This document shows positions 52,137 through 59,350 of a DNA stretch of 64,000 bases, piece after piece. Below the pieces are notes generated by a model that saw only the letters and a list, made by a program, of their open reading frames with translations, had not been told where the DNA came from and made no database searches. The stretch lies in NCBI GenBank assembly GCA_016207665.1, contig JACQPG010000024.1:1-64000 (forward strand), written 5' to 3'. The position numbers were made by a program, and so were the translations under genes. This DNA is from Elusimicrobiota bacterium. Lineage in GTDB: Bacteria > Elusimicrobiota > Elusimicrobia > UBA1565 > UBA9628. Within the stretch, counting starts at the first letter, position 1. Every line of letters begins with the position of its first letter.

Positions 52137-52765
52137 TTCTTGAGTTGCCTGTCTATCCAATTCATCCCTCTCGTGGACAATTGCTTGGCGCCGGCGAACC
52201 TTTTTTCGTTGATGAAGAAAGTGGGCGTCGAGCCCACCCAGCGGAGATTGCCCTGCTTGACGTCCTCGTCGATCAAGGCGGAGATCTCGGGATCGGCGAG
52301 GCATTTCTTGAAAAGGTCGAGGTCCAGTCCCAGCGCGGCCGCGTAGCCCTGCAGCTCCGACTCTGGGGACTCGGTGTGGGCCCAGTGCTCCTGCTTTTCG
52401 TAGAGCTTGTCGTGATAGGGCCAGAATCGTCCCTGGCGCCCCGCGCACTCGGCCGCGATCGCGGCGGGCTTGGCCCAAGGATGTATGCCCTGCAGCGGGA
52501 AATGCTTGAAAGTGAAGACCACGTCGTTGCCGTAGAGCTCCAGGATGCGCTTGAGAGGCTCGGTCGCGACCCGGCAGGCCGGGCATTGAAAGTCGGAATA
52601 CTCGACGATGGCGATGCGCGCGCCCGGGACCCCCTTCTGCCGGTAGGCGGGGGCGTTCTCCACGATGGGCCCATGGAGGCCGCGCGAGGCGAAGGCCGAG
52701 ATCAGCGAGGCGGCGATGATCAGCGCCGCTCCCGCGGCGCGGCGAGCCGGCCGTGTATTCAACAT
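52133..52765 (-). CDS. DsbA-family thioredoxin-fold protein
   Basis: 210-residue exported thiol-disulfide oxidoreductase. N-terminal membrane anchor or signal (AAGAALIIAASLISAFA), then IVEYSDFQCPACR with the CPAC active site (Cys61, Cys64) and STPTFFINEKRFAGA with the cis-Pro (TP). Resembles the Thioredoxin_4/BdbD-type group. Active in the periplasm, forming or isomerising disulfides in exported proteins. Translation is coupled to the MauE-like membrane partner. Confidence 0.92.
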   Translation of the reverse strand: MLNTRPARRAAGAALIIAASLISAFASRGLHGPIVENAPAYRQKGVPGARIAIVEYSDFQCPACRVATEPLKRILELYGNDVVFTFKHFPLQGIHPWAKPAAIAAECAGRQGRFWPYHDKLYEKQEHWAHTESPESELQGYAAALGLDLDLFKKCLADPEISALIDEDVKQGNLRWVGSTPTFFINEKRFAGAKQLSTRGMNWIDRQLKN

Positions 52766-52771
52766 GCCGTT

Positions 52772-52777
52772 AATATA
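52772..52777 (-). promoter_or_regulatory. putative -10 element for dsbA-like gene
   Basis: TATATT on the minus strand, 6 bases before ATG 52765, immediately after the T-tract of the upstream terminator. The -35 position falls in the terminator stem and shows no consensus. Confidence 0.35.
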
Positions 52778-52778
52778 T

Positions 52779-52811
52779 AAAAAAAAGAGCCCCCGCGTTG
52801 AGCGGGGGCTC
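52779..52811 (-). terminator. intrinsic terminator of the subtilisin gene
   Basis: On the minus strand: GAGCCCCCGC, loop TCAAC, GCGGGGGCTC (10-base perfect stem), followed by T8. It lies 21 bases after the subtilisin stop and separates that gene from the DsbA/MauE-like pair. Confidence 0.9.
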
Positions 52812-52832
52812 CAGGATAAGCGTCGTTACGGC

Positions 52833-54071
52833 TTATTGCACGAGCTTGGCCGCGTCGATCATGCCCGCGCCTTGCTGGTTGGGCGTGGCGTTGGGCAGAG
52901 GTAAAGACGCCGCCTTCAGAGCCGCGCGAACCGCCGGCTCGCCGCGCAGTCTCTTGGCCGAGATCGCCAGGGCGGCCAGGCCCGAGACATGCGGCGTGGC
53001 CATGGAGGTGCCGGAAAGGCTTTGATAGCCCCCGCCCATATAGGTCGAAGGGACATCGACGCCCGGGGCGATGAAGTCGACCTCCGGGCCGCGGCTGGAG
53101 AACCAGGCCACCGCGTCTTGCGAGTCGGAAGCCGCGATGGCGATCGCGCCCGGGTAGCCCGCGGGAAAATTCACCGTATCCGAGTTCTCGTCACCCCAAC
53201 CGCCGGAGTTGCCGGCCGCGGCGATGAGAACCGTGCCTCCGGCCACCATGGCCTCGACCGCTTCCTTAAACGAGTCGTTGCCCTGGGAGGCGCCCAGAGA
53301 CATGCTGGCGATATCCATCTTATTCTCCCAAGCCCATTGCATGCCGGCGATCACGTCCGAGAAGGTGCCGGAGCCGCCCGAATCGAGCACCTTGACCCCG
53401 TAGATCGAGGCCTCGGGGGCGACGCCCACCACTCCCTCGGCGTTGTCAAGAGCCGCGATCGACCCTGCCACGTGCGTGCCATGGCCGTGGTCGTCCAGGA
53501 ATTCCCCGTTCTTGCTGATCGCGTTCCAGCCGCCCTTGACGTTGGAGGCGAGATCCGGGTGCTTGAAGTCGACGCCGGTGTCGATCACCGCGATCTTGAC
53601 GCCCTTGCCGCGAGCGGCGGCCCAGGCCTTGGGGGCGTTGACCCGCGGGATGCCCCAAGGAAGGCTCTGCTCGGCGCGCCTAACCGGCGCCGAGGCCTTG
53701 AAGGGCGAGATCACGCTTTTGATGTCGGGCAGCGGTATGTCGGATATCCGCGCCGGCGCCGCGTTGATCCACTTGATGCGGGGGTCATCGTCGATTCTCA
53801 CCACCTCGGGGCGGCTGCGGAGGCGCGCCTGAAGCAGGACGACTTGTTGGGGAGCGCCCTCGATGACGACCGCATGGATCATCTCGAGAGTCCTGACGAC
53901 CTTGGCTCCGGCGCTCTCGGCGATGAGAACGCGGTCCTTGGCCGGCGTCTGCGCGGCGAATACGACGATCTTCCTGACGGGGGCTTGCTCGGCCTGCGTG
54001 TCGGCGCGCAAGCCGGCCGGTCCCGCCAAGCCCAGCGCCAAAAGCGCCAGGGCCGTCCTGATCTTGAGCAT
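52833..54071 (-). CDS. exported subtilisin-like serine protease (S8)
   Basis: 412-residue exported protease. Signal peptide (RTALALLALGLAGPAGLRAD), I9-type inhibitor propeptide (about 33-100), then the S8 catalytic domain with Asp164 in AVIDTGVDFKHPDL, His197 in HGHGTHVAGSIA and Ser356 in GTSMATPHVSG. ATG 54071 has GGAGG 6 bases upstream; the frame is open to 54125 but lacks a signal there. Single-gene unit ended by a strong terminator. No C-terminal anchoring domain is present, so it is probably secreted or periplasmic. Confidence 0.95.
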   Translation of the reverse strand: MLKIRTALALLALGLAGPAGLRADTQAEQAPVRKIVVFAAQTPAKDRVLIAESAGAKVVRTLEMIHAVVIEGAPQQVVLLQARLRSRPEVVRIDDDPRIKWINAAPARISDIPLPDIKSVISPFKASAPVRRAEQSLPWGIPRVNAPKAWAAARGKGVKIAVIDTGVDFKHPDLASNVKGGWNAISKNGEFLDDHGHGTHVAGSIAALDNAEGVVGVAPEASIYGVKVLDSGGSGTFSDVIAGMQWAWENKMDIASMSLGASQGNDSFKEAVEAMVAGGTVLIAAAGNSGGWGDENSDTVNFPAGYPGAIAIAASDSQDAVAWFSSRGPEVDFIAPGVDVPSTYMGGGYQSLSGTSMATPHVSGLAALAISAKRLRGEPAVRAALKAASLPLPNATPNQQGAGMIDAAKLVQ

Positions 54072-54189
54072 GGCCACCTCCTCTCCTCGGCCCCTGATGG
54101 CGGGCCGTGGCGAGGAGCTTAGCACATTTGGACCAAAAGGCCTATATTAATTTAGGTCCTTTGGGAATGGACGGATTAGGACTTTTCGG

Positions 54190-54864
54190 TTAACGGAAGA
54201 GGCCGAGGAATCGGTCCTCGTACTCCGCGAAGAGGCCGTATTCGCGGAGGACCCGGCCTAGCCGCTCTCGCGCGGAGGGGTCGTCGGCCGCGGCGGCGAA
54301 GAGCGACTCTATCTCCCGCTTGCGGCGATCGTCCTGGCGGGCGGCGGGATCGAAGAGGCCGCGCCGCTCGAGATCCCTCACATGGGTGGGGAAGGAGCGC
54401 GCCGATTGGTCGAGAGTGAACTTCATGAGGGCCAGGGACCAGGCCGAGTCCGGGCACCAGATCACGGCCTTGTTGCCGGCCTCCTCCGAGTCGAGCTCGG
54501 CCAGTATGCGTCGCGCCACGGATTGCGGGGATTCCGAGATGACGCGCGTGGCGAAGCCCTGATTCTTGAAGTTGTACTCCAGGGCCCGAAGCAGATCCCT
54601 ATAGCTGCCGGTAAGCCACTGCGCGAACTCCTTGGCCTCATCCCCGAAACCCTCGAAGCGCTCGAAGAAGGACTCGGCCGTCAATATCTTGGGCTTCTCG
54701 GAAAGCACCTTGCCCTCGCGCAGGCGGGTCTTGTTCTTGAGGTCCTCCACGGGCGAGACCAGATGGTATTCGATATTGGTGGCGCCGAAGGTGGACAGCA
54801 CGCTCCGGGGCGTGCGCAATATCTCGGTCTGCCTGAGAAAGGACTGGATCAGCGAAGCATCCAT
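54190..54864 (-). CDS. uncharacterised protein
   Basis: 224-residue protein I do not recognise. It is soluble and charged with no signal peptide or membrane helix. Notable segments are TNIEYHLVSPVEDLKNKTRL (about 22-41) and FDPAARQDDRRKREIESLFA toward the C-terminus. The preferred start is ATG 54864: a TATAAT box ends 6 bases before it. A frame open to 55137 lies under the opposite-strand gene and is not likely. It is divergent from the exported protein at 54995. Confidence 0.7.
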   Translation of the reverse strand: MDASLIQSFLRQTEILRTPRSVLSTFGATNIEYHLVSPVEDLKNKTRLREGKVLSEKPKILTAESFFERFEGFGDEAKEFAQWLTGSYRDLLRALEYNFKNQGFATRVISESPQSVARRILAELDSEEAGNKAVIWCPDSAWSLALMKFTLDQSARSFPTHVRDLERRGLFDPAARQDDRRKREIESLFAAAADDPSARERLGRVLREYGLFAEYEDRFLGLFR

Positions 54865-54870
54865 AATAAA

Positions 54871-54876
54871 ATTATA
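54871..54876 (-). promoter_or_regulatory. putative -10 element, leaderless arrangement
   Basis: TATAAT on the minus strand with only 6 bases (TTTATT) before ATG 54864. The expected transcription start would be at or next to the A of the start codon. No consensus -35. Confidence 0.45.
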
Positions 54877-54917
54877 ACACGTCCAGCATAGAAGATTTTC
54901 ATTGCCTTTCCGATCCG

Positions 54918-54932
54918 GGATTCGTAGAATCC
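54918..54932. repeat. inverted repeat in divergent intergenic region
   Basis: GGATTC-GTA-GAATCC, perfect 6-base arms, extended by a partial CCG/CGG match outside. It lies between the divergent genes at 54864 and 54995 and could be a regulator-binding site. Confidence 0.5.
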
Positions 54933-54943
54933 GGCCTAGGTGA

Positions 54944-54963
54944 TCTAGGACCTTGGACCTAGA
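54944..54963. repeat. inverted repeat containing the AGGACCTT motif
   Basis: TCTAGG, 8 bases (ACCTTGGA), CCTAGA: perfect 6-base arms, 31 bases before the exported-protein ATG. It includes one copy of the AGG[AT]CCTTTGG-type motif that recurs in this part of the window. Confidence 0.45.
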
Positions 54964-54994
54964 TATAGAATGGGACCTTTGGGTGGAGGGGCCG

Positions 54995-55909
54995 ATGAGT
55001 AATAGCCTGGTGGTGAAGCTGTTGTTAGCCTCTATGCTTGGCCTGGGCGTCATTGAACTGGCGGGCGCGCAGCGCTTAGTGGATTTCGACCAGGGCGTGG
55101 ACGCCTCAACCCTATTAAAGGAAGCGACCGAGGGCACGATGGACGAGCAGACGCTTCCCCAAGCTCGCGTCGCCTGGCGGCAACGTTACGAGCGCGACTG
55201 CGTCAAGATCGCCTTCGCCCCCGATTCTCCGCCGGTCTCGCAGCCGGTGCGTCTCCATAGCCGGGAGTGGATCGAGGACTGCCGCTGGGTCCCGGGCGGG
55301 CGCAACCAGCCGGGACGCTGGGAATGCTGGGAGCGACCGGGCATGGGTTATTCGGAGACGGTGCAGATTACTCTCCGGGACCGCAAGCCGCTGTTGCCTT
55401 GGGAGCACGACGGCTTCCTCGCCTGCCTCGAGGGCCCTTGGACGGACTGGCAGGCGCTCGAGACGGCCTATGAGTACAAACAGGCCTCGAGCCGCGGAGA
55501 GGGCTCGATCGTGCTGGCGCCCGGGCGCAAGCTCGCGATGAAGCCCGATCCCACCGGCATCAGGGTCGAGTCGTTCTCCCGCGCGCTCAAGCTCGCGCTC
55601 AGCGACCGCTGGTCCTCCTATTACGCGGGCGAAGTCACGCGTTTGACGCTCAAGCTCAAGCGCCAGGTCAAGCCTTGGCCCGATCCCGTGCTGCTCGAAA
55701 AGGAGCTCGATCTCGAGCCGGCCCCCTCCTATGAGATCGACTTTCTCGCCTATCGGGGGCAATTCTCCGAGCCGCTCAAGCCGGGGGAGAAGTATTATGT
55801 CGAGATCGAGTTCTCCCGGCGAGGGCGAGTTTCCAAGGAACAGAAGATCGAGATCGACGAGACGCCGGCCGTCCCCTATCAGCCTGTCTCGGTCGCGGCC
55901 GCCCGATAA
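54995..55909 (+). CDS. uncharacterised exported protein
   Basis: 304-residue protein not recognised. It has a clear signal peptide (VVKLLLASMLGLGVIELAGAQ; cleavage near residue 26). The mature part is rich in Trp, Arg and Glu, with about four Cys residues (for example ERDCVKIAF, EDCRWVPGG, RWECWERPG and FLACLEGPW) that could form disulfides in the periplasm, consistent with the DsbA-like protein nearby. The C-terminal half looks beta-rich. ATG 54995 with GGAGG 7 bases upstream; the frame is open to 54953. It is followed by the Lon-like gene after 147 bases. Confidence 0.78.
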   Translation: MSNSLVVKLLLASMLGLGVIELAGAQRLVDFDQGVDASTLLKEATEGTMDEQTLPQARVAWRQRYERDCVKIAFAPDSPPVSQPVRLHSREWIEDCRWVPGGRNQPGRWECWERPGMGYSETVQITLRDRKPLLPWEHDGFLACLEGPWTDWQALETAYEYKQASSRGEGSIVLAPGRKLAMKPDPTGIRVESFSRALKLALSDRWSSYYAGEVTRLTLKLKRQVKPWPDPVLLEKELDLEPAPSYEIDFLAYRGQFSEPLKPGEKYYVEIEFSRRGRVSKEQKIEIDETPAVPYQPVSVAAAR

Positions 55910-56043
55910 GATCAGGGCCCTTCGCTCCTAGCCCGGGCATTTCGAGCTCGTCGAGGCCTAGGTCCCCTGGGCCGCTGAGCTTTAGGTCCTTAGCCAAGAG
56001 CCTGAAGTACCAATAGACCCATCACTGATCGGCGTCCTTTGGA

Positions 56044-56049
56044 CATAAT
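56044..56049 (+). promoter_or_regulatory. putative -10 element before the Lon-like gene
   Basis: CATAAT, 7 bases before ATG 56057, overlapping a copy of the TCCTTTGG motif (56032-56044). No clear -35. Confidence 0.35.
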
Positions 56050-56056
56050 TCGATAC

Positions 56057-59000
56057 ATGCGACAAGTCAAAGGCTTTCTCGGGCGTTCTTTCTCCGTTGT
56101 TCTGGCGTTGGCGATGGCGTTTCCCGGCGGTCTGAACGCGGGCTCATCGCGCAACCGCTCTCGTTCCAAGGATTTTTCGGTCTCGCTCGGGCGCGTGAGG
56201 CCCCAGCGTATCCCGATCGCGCGGCCCGCGACGCCAGCGCCGATTCCGGCGCCCATCTCGGCCGCTGAGCTTCCGGGCGCGGCGATCAGGCGGCATCCCG
56301 TGATCGAGCTGATGGATCAGCTCCAGAGCGCGGGCGTTTCGCTTTCAGACGACGCCTCCGTGGATCCGGAGCGATTGGAGTCCGCGGCGCTTCCCGAGTC
56401 GGCGCGTCAGAGCCTGGCCTCGATCGCCCGGGCCGTGGCCGCGCGGCGCGGCGGCTTGTCCGCCCAGGGCGCCTTGGGAAGGGCTTTCGACAGGGCTCGG
56501 GCCGAGGGCGACTCGGGAGTGGTTTCGGGTTCGGGGGGCGCGACCCTTATGGCCGGGCCCGCCGAGGCGGGCGCGTCCTTGCTGCGCTGGAGCCCGGGCG
56601 GGGGCGAGGTTCCGGAGAGCACTCGCGGCGTGGAGAGAGCCGGCGAGCCCATCGTGGGGCAGGATTTGGCGCTCAAGCATTTGCGCGACGCCTTGCGCAT
56701 GTCCGGCAAGAGCTATAACGTCTATATCGCCGGTCCCGAGGATTCAGGCCGCCAATCCGCGGCCGAGCTCATTCTCAGGCGGGAGATCGCCCCGTCGCTT
56801 CCGACGCCTCCGGACCTGGTCCAGGTCACGAATTTCCAGGATAAGGAATATCCCCTGGTGTTGGAGCTGCCGGCGGGCGCAGGGCAGAGGCTGAGGGCGG
56901 GGGTCGCGCAATTCCTGATCAACTTCCAGCTCCATCTGGCCGAACGCATGTCGTCGCCCGAGATCAAGGAGAAGCATCGCGAGGCCGCGGCCAAGATAGC
57001 GAAGGAGAAAGAGCAGGTGATGGCCGCCTTCGACGCGGAGGTCGAGCAAGTCGAGCTGGGCAAGTTCGGGATCGAGATATACGGGGAGCCGAACGGCAAG
57101 GGAATCGAGATCAAGGCGGCTCTTAAACTGGGGAAAGGCGGCCGGGTGATCGCCGAAAAGGAGCTGGACGAGCTGATCAAGGAGGGAAAATTCAGCCGGC
57201 AGGAGTGGGAAGAGGCTCATGAACAGTTGCCTGAAAAATCCGCTCCTTTCATGGATAAATTCGAGGATGCCATAGCCCATCATCGCCATGCGGACGCCAG
57301 GCTTGCCGCCCAGATCGAGATGATCAATCGCCAGGCCGCCGCGAGCCTGGCCGCGGGGCTCGGCAACGCCATGCTTTCCGCGATGTTCGCGCCCGATGAG
57401 AACGATCCGCAGCTACAGCGATGGAAGGCGCAGGTGGCGCAGCGCGAGGCTGATTTCCGGAAGGGATTATCCTCGGTGATGATAGGGCCCTATGGCGTGG
57501 ATTACATGATACACGAGGGGGGCTTTTTCCTGCTCTTGACCCGTTATGAAGGCGGGGAACGCGTTCCCGTGCAACAAGAGGAGCTGGACTCGCTCAGGGC
57601 CTCGGGCGCGCTGACGCAAGACCATATCGACGAGTGGCTCCGGCTCGCGCAGGAGTGGTCGCAGAAGTTCTTGGAGATGGCGCGGCTCAATAACCAGGAG
57701 TACGCGGCCATGGGTTCTCGGAAGGACCCGACTGAACAGGATAAGAAGCTGATCGGCTGGGCCCAGCTTATGGCGGGCTACGCCGCCAGCCATTACAAGG
57801 AATTCCTGCCGGCCTATCTCAAGGATGACGGGGAAGCGTCGCAGGCTCAGGGCGGCGTCTCCGAGGCCTTCCAAGTCAACGTCATGGTCGACAACTCCCA
57901 GACCCAGGGGGCTCCGGTGATATTCGAGCCCAATCCTACCTTGGAGAACCTGTTCGGCTCGGCGGACGCGGAGTCCAAGAGCATGATCGTCGGCGGCAAG
58001 ATGATGAAATTGGGCGGAGCCGCCGGTCCCAAGCTCAATCCGGGAGCGGTTCATAGGGCCAATGGCGGATTCTTGATCCTGAAAGACCTGGACGTGCTTC
58101 GCCAACCCGGCGCCTGGGAAGCTCTGCAGCGCATGATCGAGACCGGAAAGGCGGAGATCATCGAAGGGGGGCTGCTGGGCTTGAGGCTTCAAAGCCGCGT
58201 CCACAAGACTCCGGTCAACGTGCGCGTGGTGCTGATCGGCAATTATCTGCGTCATAGGCTGCTTACCGAGCATGACGAGAATTTCCGCCGGAATTTCAGG
58301 TCCTTGGCGCAGTTCGAGCCTTCCCTGGCTCTCAACGCCGAGACCCTCAAGGGCTTCGTGCAATTCCTGAAGATCATCATCGAGAAAAGCGCGGGCGAGA
58401 TCTTGGAGATGAACCGGCAGGCCATCGTCGCCCTCATCCAATACGCGGCCAGGCTGGTGCCCAGCCATGTGGAGATATCGGCCCGCCTGGGCCTCATCGA
58501 CAGCGTGGCGCGGGAGGCCACCTTCTTCGCCCGCAAGGAGGGAGCGGAGCAGCTCGACGGCCGGCATGTGGCGATGGCGCTGGAGCGCCGCAAGGAAAGC
58601 CACGGCCTGTTCGAGCGCCGGACCCTGGCCCGCTACCGGGACGGCGAGGAGTTGGTGCGCGTCGAGGGCGCCGAGGTGGGCGAGATGAACGCCCTGGTGG
58701 TGTATGAGATGGCGGACAGCTTCGGGGCTCCCAAGCGCATGAGCGTCTACGCGGTGGCGGCGCCTCCGGGATCGCCCCTGCTCATCTCGACGGATCGCGC
58801 CGGCAAGCTCACGGGAAAGAGCTTCGACAAGGCCCTGGCCGTGGTGGAGAACTTCATCAAGCGCCAGTTCGGGCGCAAGCTGCTCATCCCGGCGCAACTG
58901 CTTGTGTCTTTCGAGCAGAGCCATGGGGTCGACGGGGACTCGGCCACCGGGGCGACGATCGCGACCGCGCTTTCCAGCCTTTCCGGCGTGCCCCTCAAGC

Positions 59001-59350
59001 AGAACATCGCGATGACCGGCTCGGCCGATCAGGCCGGGAATATACTGCCCATCGGAGGCGCCAACGAGAAGATCGAAGGCTTCTTGAACGTGGCGAGCCT
59101 CTTGGTCAGCCAGGCGCATGAGCAGGGATTGCATGGAGTAATCTTGCCTCAGGCCAACTTGGCGGATCTCATGCTCGATCCCAAGGTCATCGCCGCCATC
59201 GACGGCCGCCGCTTCAAGATCTATCCGGTCAGGCACATCAGCGAGGTCATGCCCATTTTGACCGGCGAGAGCTACCAGTCGATCATCGAGAAGGCCGAGC
59301 GCTATATCGACGATCTGCGCCAGGGGCTTAAAGGGCTCGCCTCCAAGTAA
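56057..59350 (+). CDS. exported Lon-like AAA/Ser-Lys protease
   Basis: 1097-residue protein resembling Lon-related putative ATP-dependent proteases. The N-terminus has a basic segment and a hydrophobic stretch (GRSFSVVLALAMAFPGGLNA), a plausible Sec signal. Then a Pro/Ala-rich linker and an AAA_32-type region (about 190-700) with a P-loop-like segment GPEDSGRQS (226-234), where Lys is replaced by Arg and Ser/Thr by Gln, and ANGGFLILKDLDVL with QPGAWEALQRMIETG. The C-terminal Lon protease domain carries DGDSATGA (catalytic Ser962) and GGANEKIEG (Lys1005), spaced 43 residues, exactly as Ser679/Lys722 of E. coli Lon. ATG 56057 is chosen; TTG 56039 is alternative. The next gene starts on the base after its stop. 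Confidence 0.85.
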   Translation: MRQVKGFLGRSFSVVLALAMAFPGGLNAGSSRNRSRSKDFSVSLGRVRPQRIPIARPATPAPIPAPISAAELPGAAIRRHPVIELMDQLQSAGVSLSDDASVDPERLESAALPESARQSLASIARAVAARRGGLSAQGALGRAFDRARAEGDSGVVSGSGGATLMAGPAEAGASLLRWSPGGGEVPESTRGVERAGEPIVGQDLALKHLRDALRMSGKSYNVYIAGPEDSGRQSAAELILRREIAPSLPTPPDLVQVTNFQDKEYPLVLELPAGAGQRLRAGVAQFLINFQLHLAERMSSPEIKEKHREAAAKIAKEKEQVMAAFDAEVEQVELGKFGIEIYGEPNGKGIEIKAALKLGKGGRVIAEKELDELIKEGKFSRQEWEEAHEQLPEKSAPFMDKFEDAIAHHRHADARLAAQIEMINRQAAASLAAGLGNAMLSAMFAPDENDPQLQRWKAQVAQREADFRKGLSSVMIGPYGVDYMIHEGGFFLLLTRYEGGERVPVQQEELDSLRASGALTQDHIDEWLRLAQEWSQKFLEMARLNNQEYAAMGSRKDPTEQDKKLIGWAQLMAGYAASHYKEFLPAYLKDDGEASQAQGGVSEAFQVNVMVDNSQTQGAPVIFEPNPTLENLFGSADAESKSMIVGGKMMKLGGAAGPKLNPGAVHRANGGFLILKDLDVLRQPGAWEALQRMIETGKAEIIEGGLLGLRLQSRVHKTPVNVRVVLIGNYLRHRLLTEHDENFRRNFRSLAQFEPSLALNAETLKGFVQFLKIIIEKSAGEILEMNRQAIVALIQYAARLVPSHVEISARLGLIDSVAREATFFARKEGAEQLDGRHVAMALERRKESHGLFERRTLARYRDGEELVRVEGAEVGEMNALVVYEMADSFGAPKRMSVYAVAAPPGSPLLISTDRAGKLTGKSFDKALAVVENFIKRQFGRKLLIPAQLLVSFEQSHGVDGDSATGATIATALSSLSGVPLKQNIAMTGSADQAGNILPIGGANEKIEGFLNVASLLVSQAHEQGLHGVILPQANLADLMLDPKVIAAIDGRRFKIYPVRHISEVMPILTGESYQSIIEKAERYIDDLRQGLKGLASK

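Noticed and set aside
52137..52586. N-terminal extension of the MauE-like frame
   Set aside because: It lies under the DsbA-like gene in another frame, and the helices start just after TTG 52136, which overlaps the dsbA stop in the usual coupled way.
52989..54122. 377-codon frame on the plus strand opposite subtilisin
   Set aside because: The minus strand holds a complete S8 protease with signal and catalytic triad; this one has no recognisable domain.
54865..55137. N-terminal extension of the 54190 gene
   Set aside because: It crosses the divergent promoter region and the opposite-strand exported protein gene; ATG 54864 sits right after a TATAAT.
57467..59236. 589-codon open frame on the minus strand under the Lon-like gene
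   Set aside because: It lies entirely opposite a gene with clear protease motifs. The long open length is expected from GC-rich codons; the translation is His/Leu/Gly/Arg-rich with no known domain.
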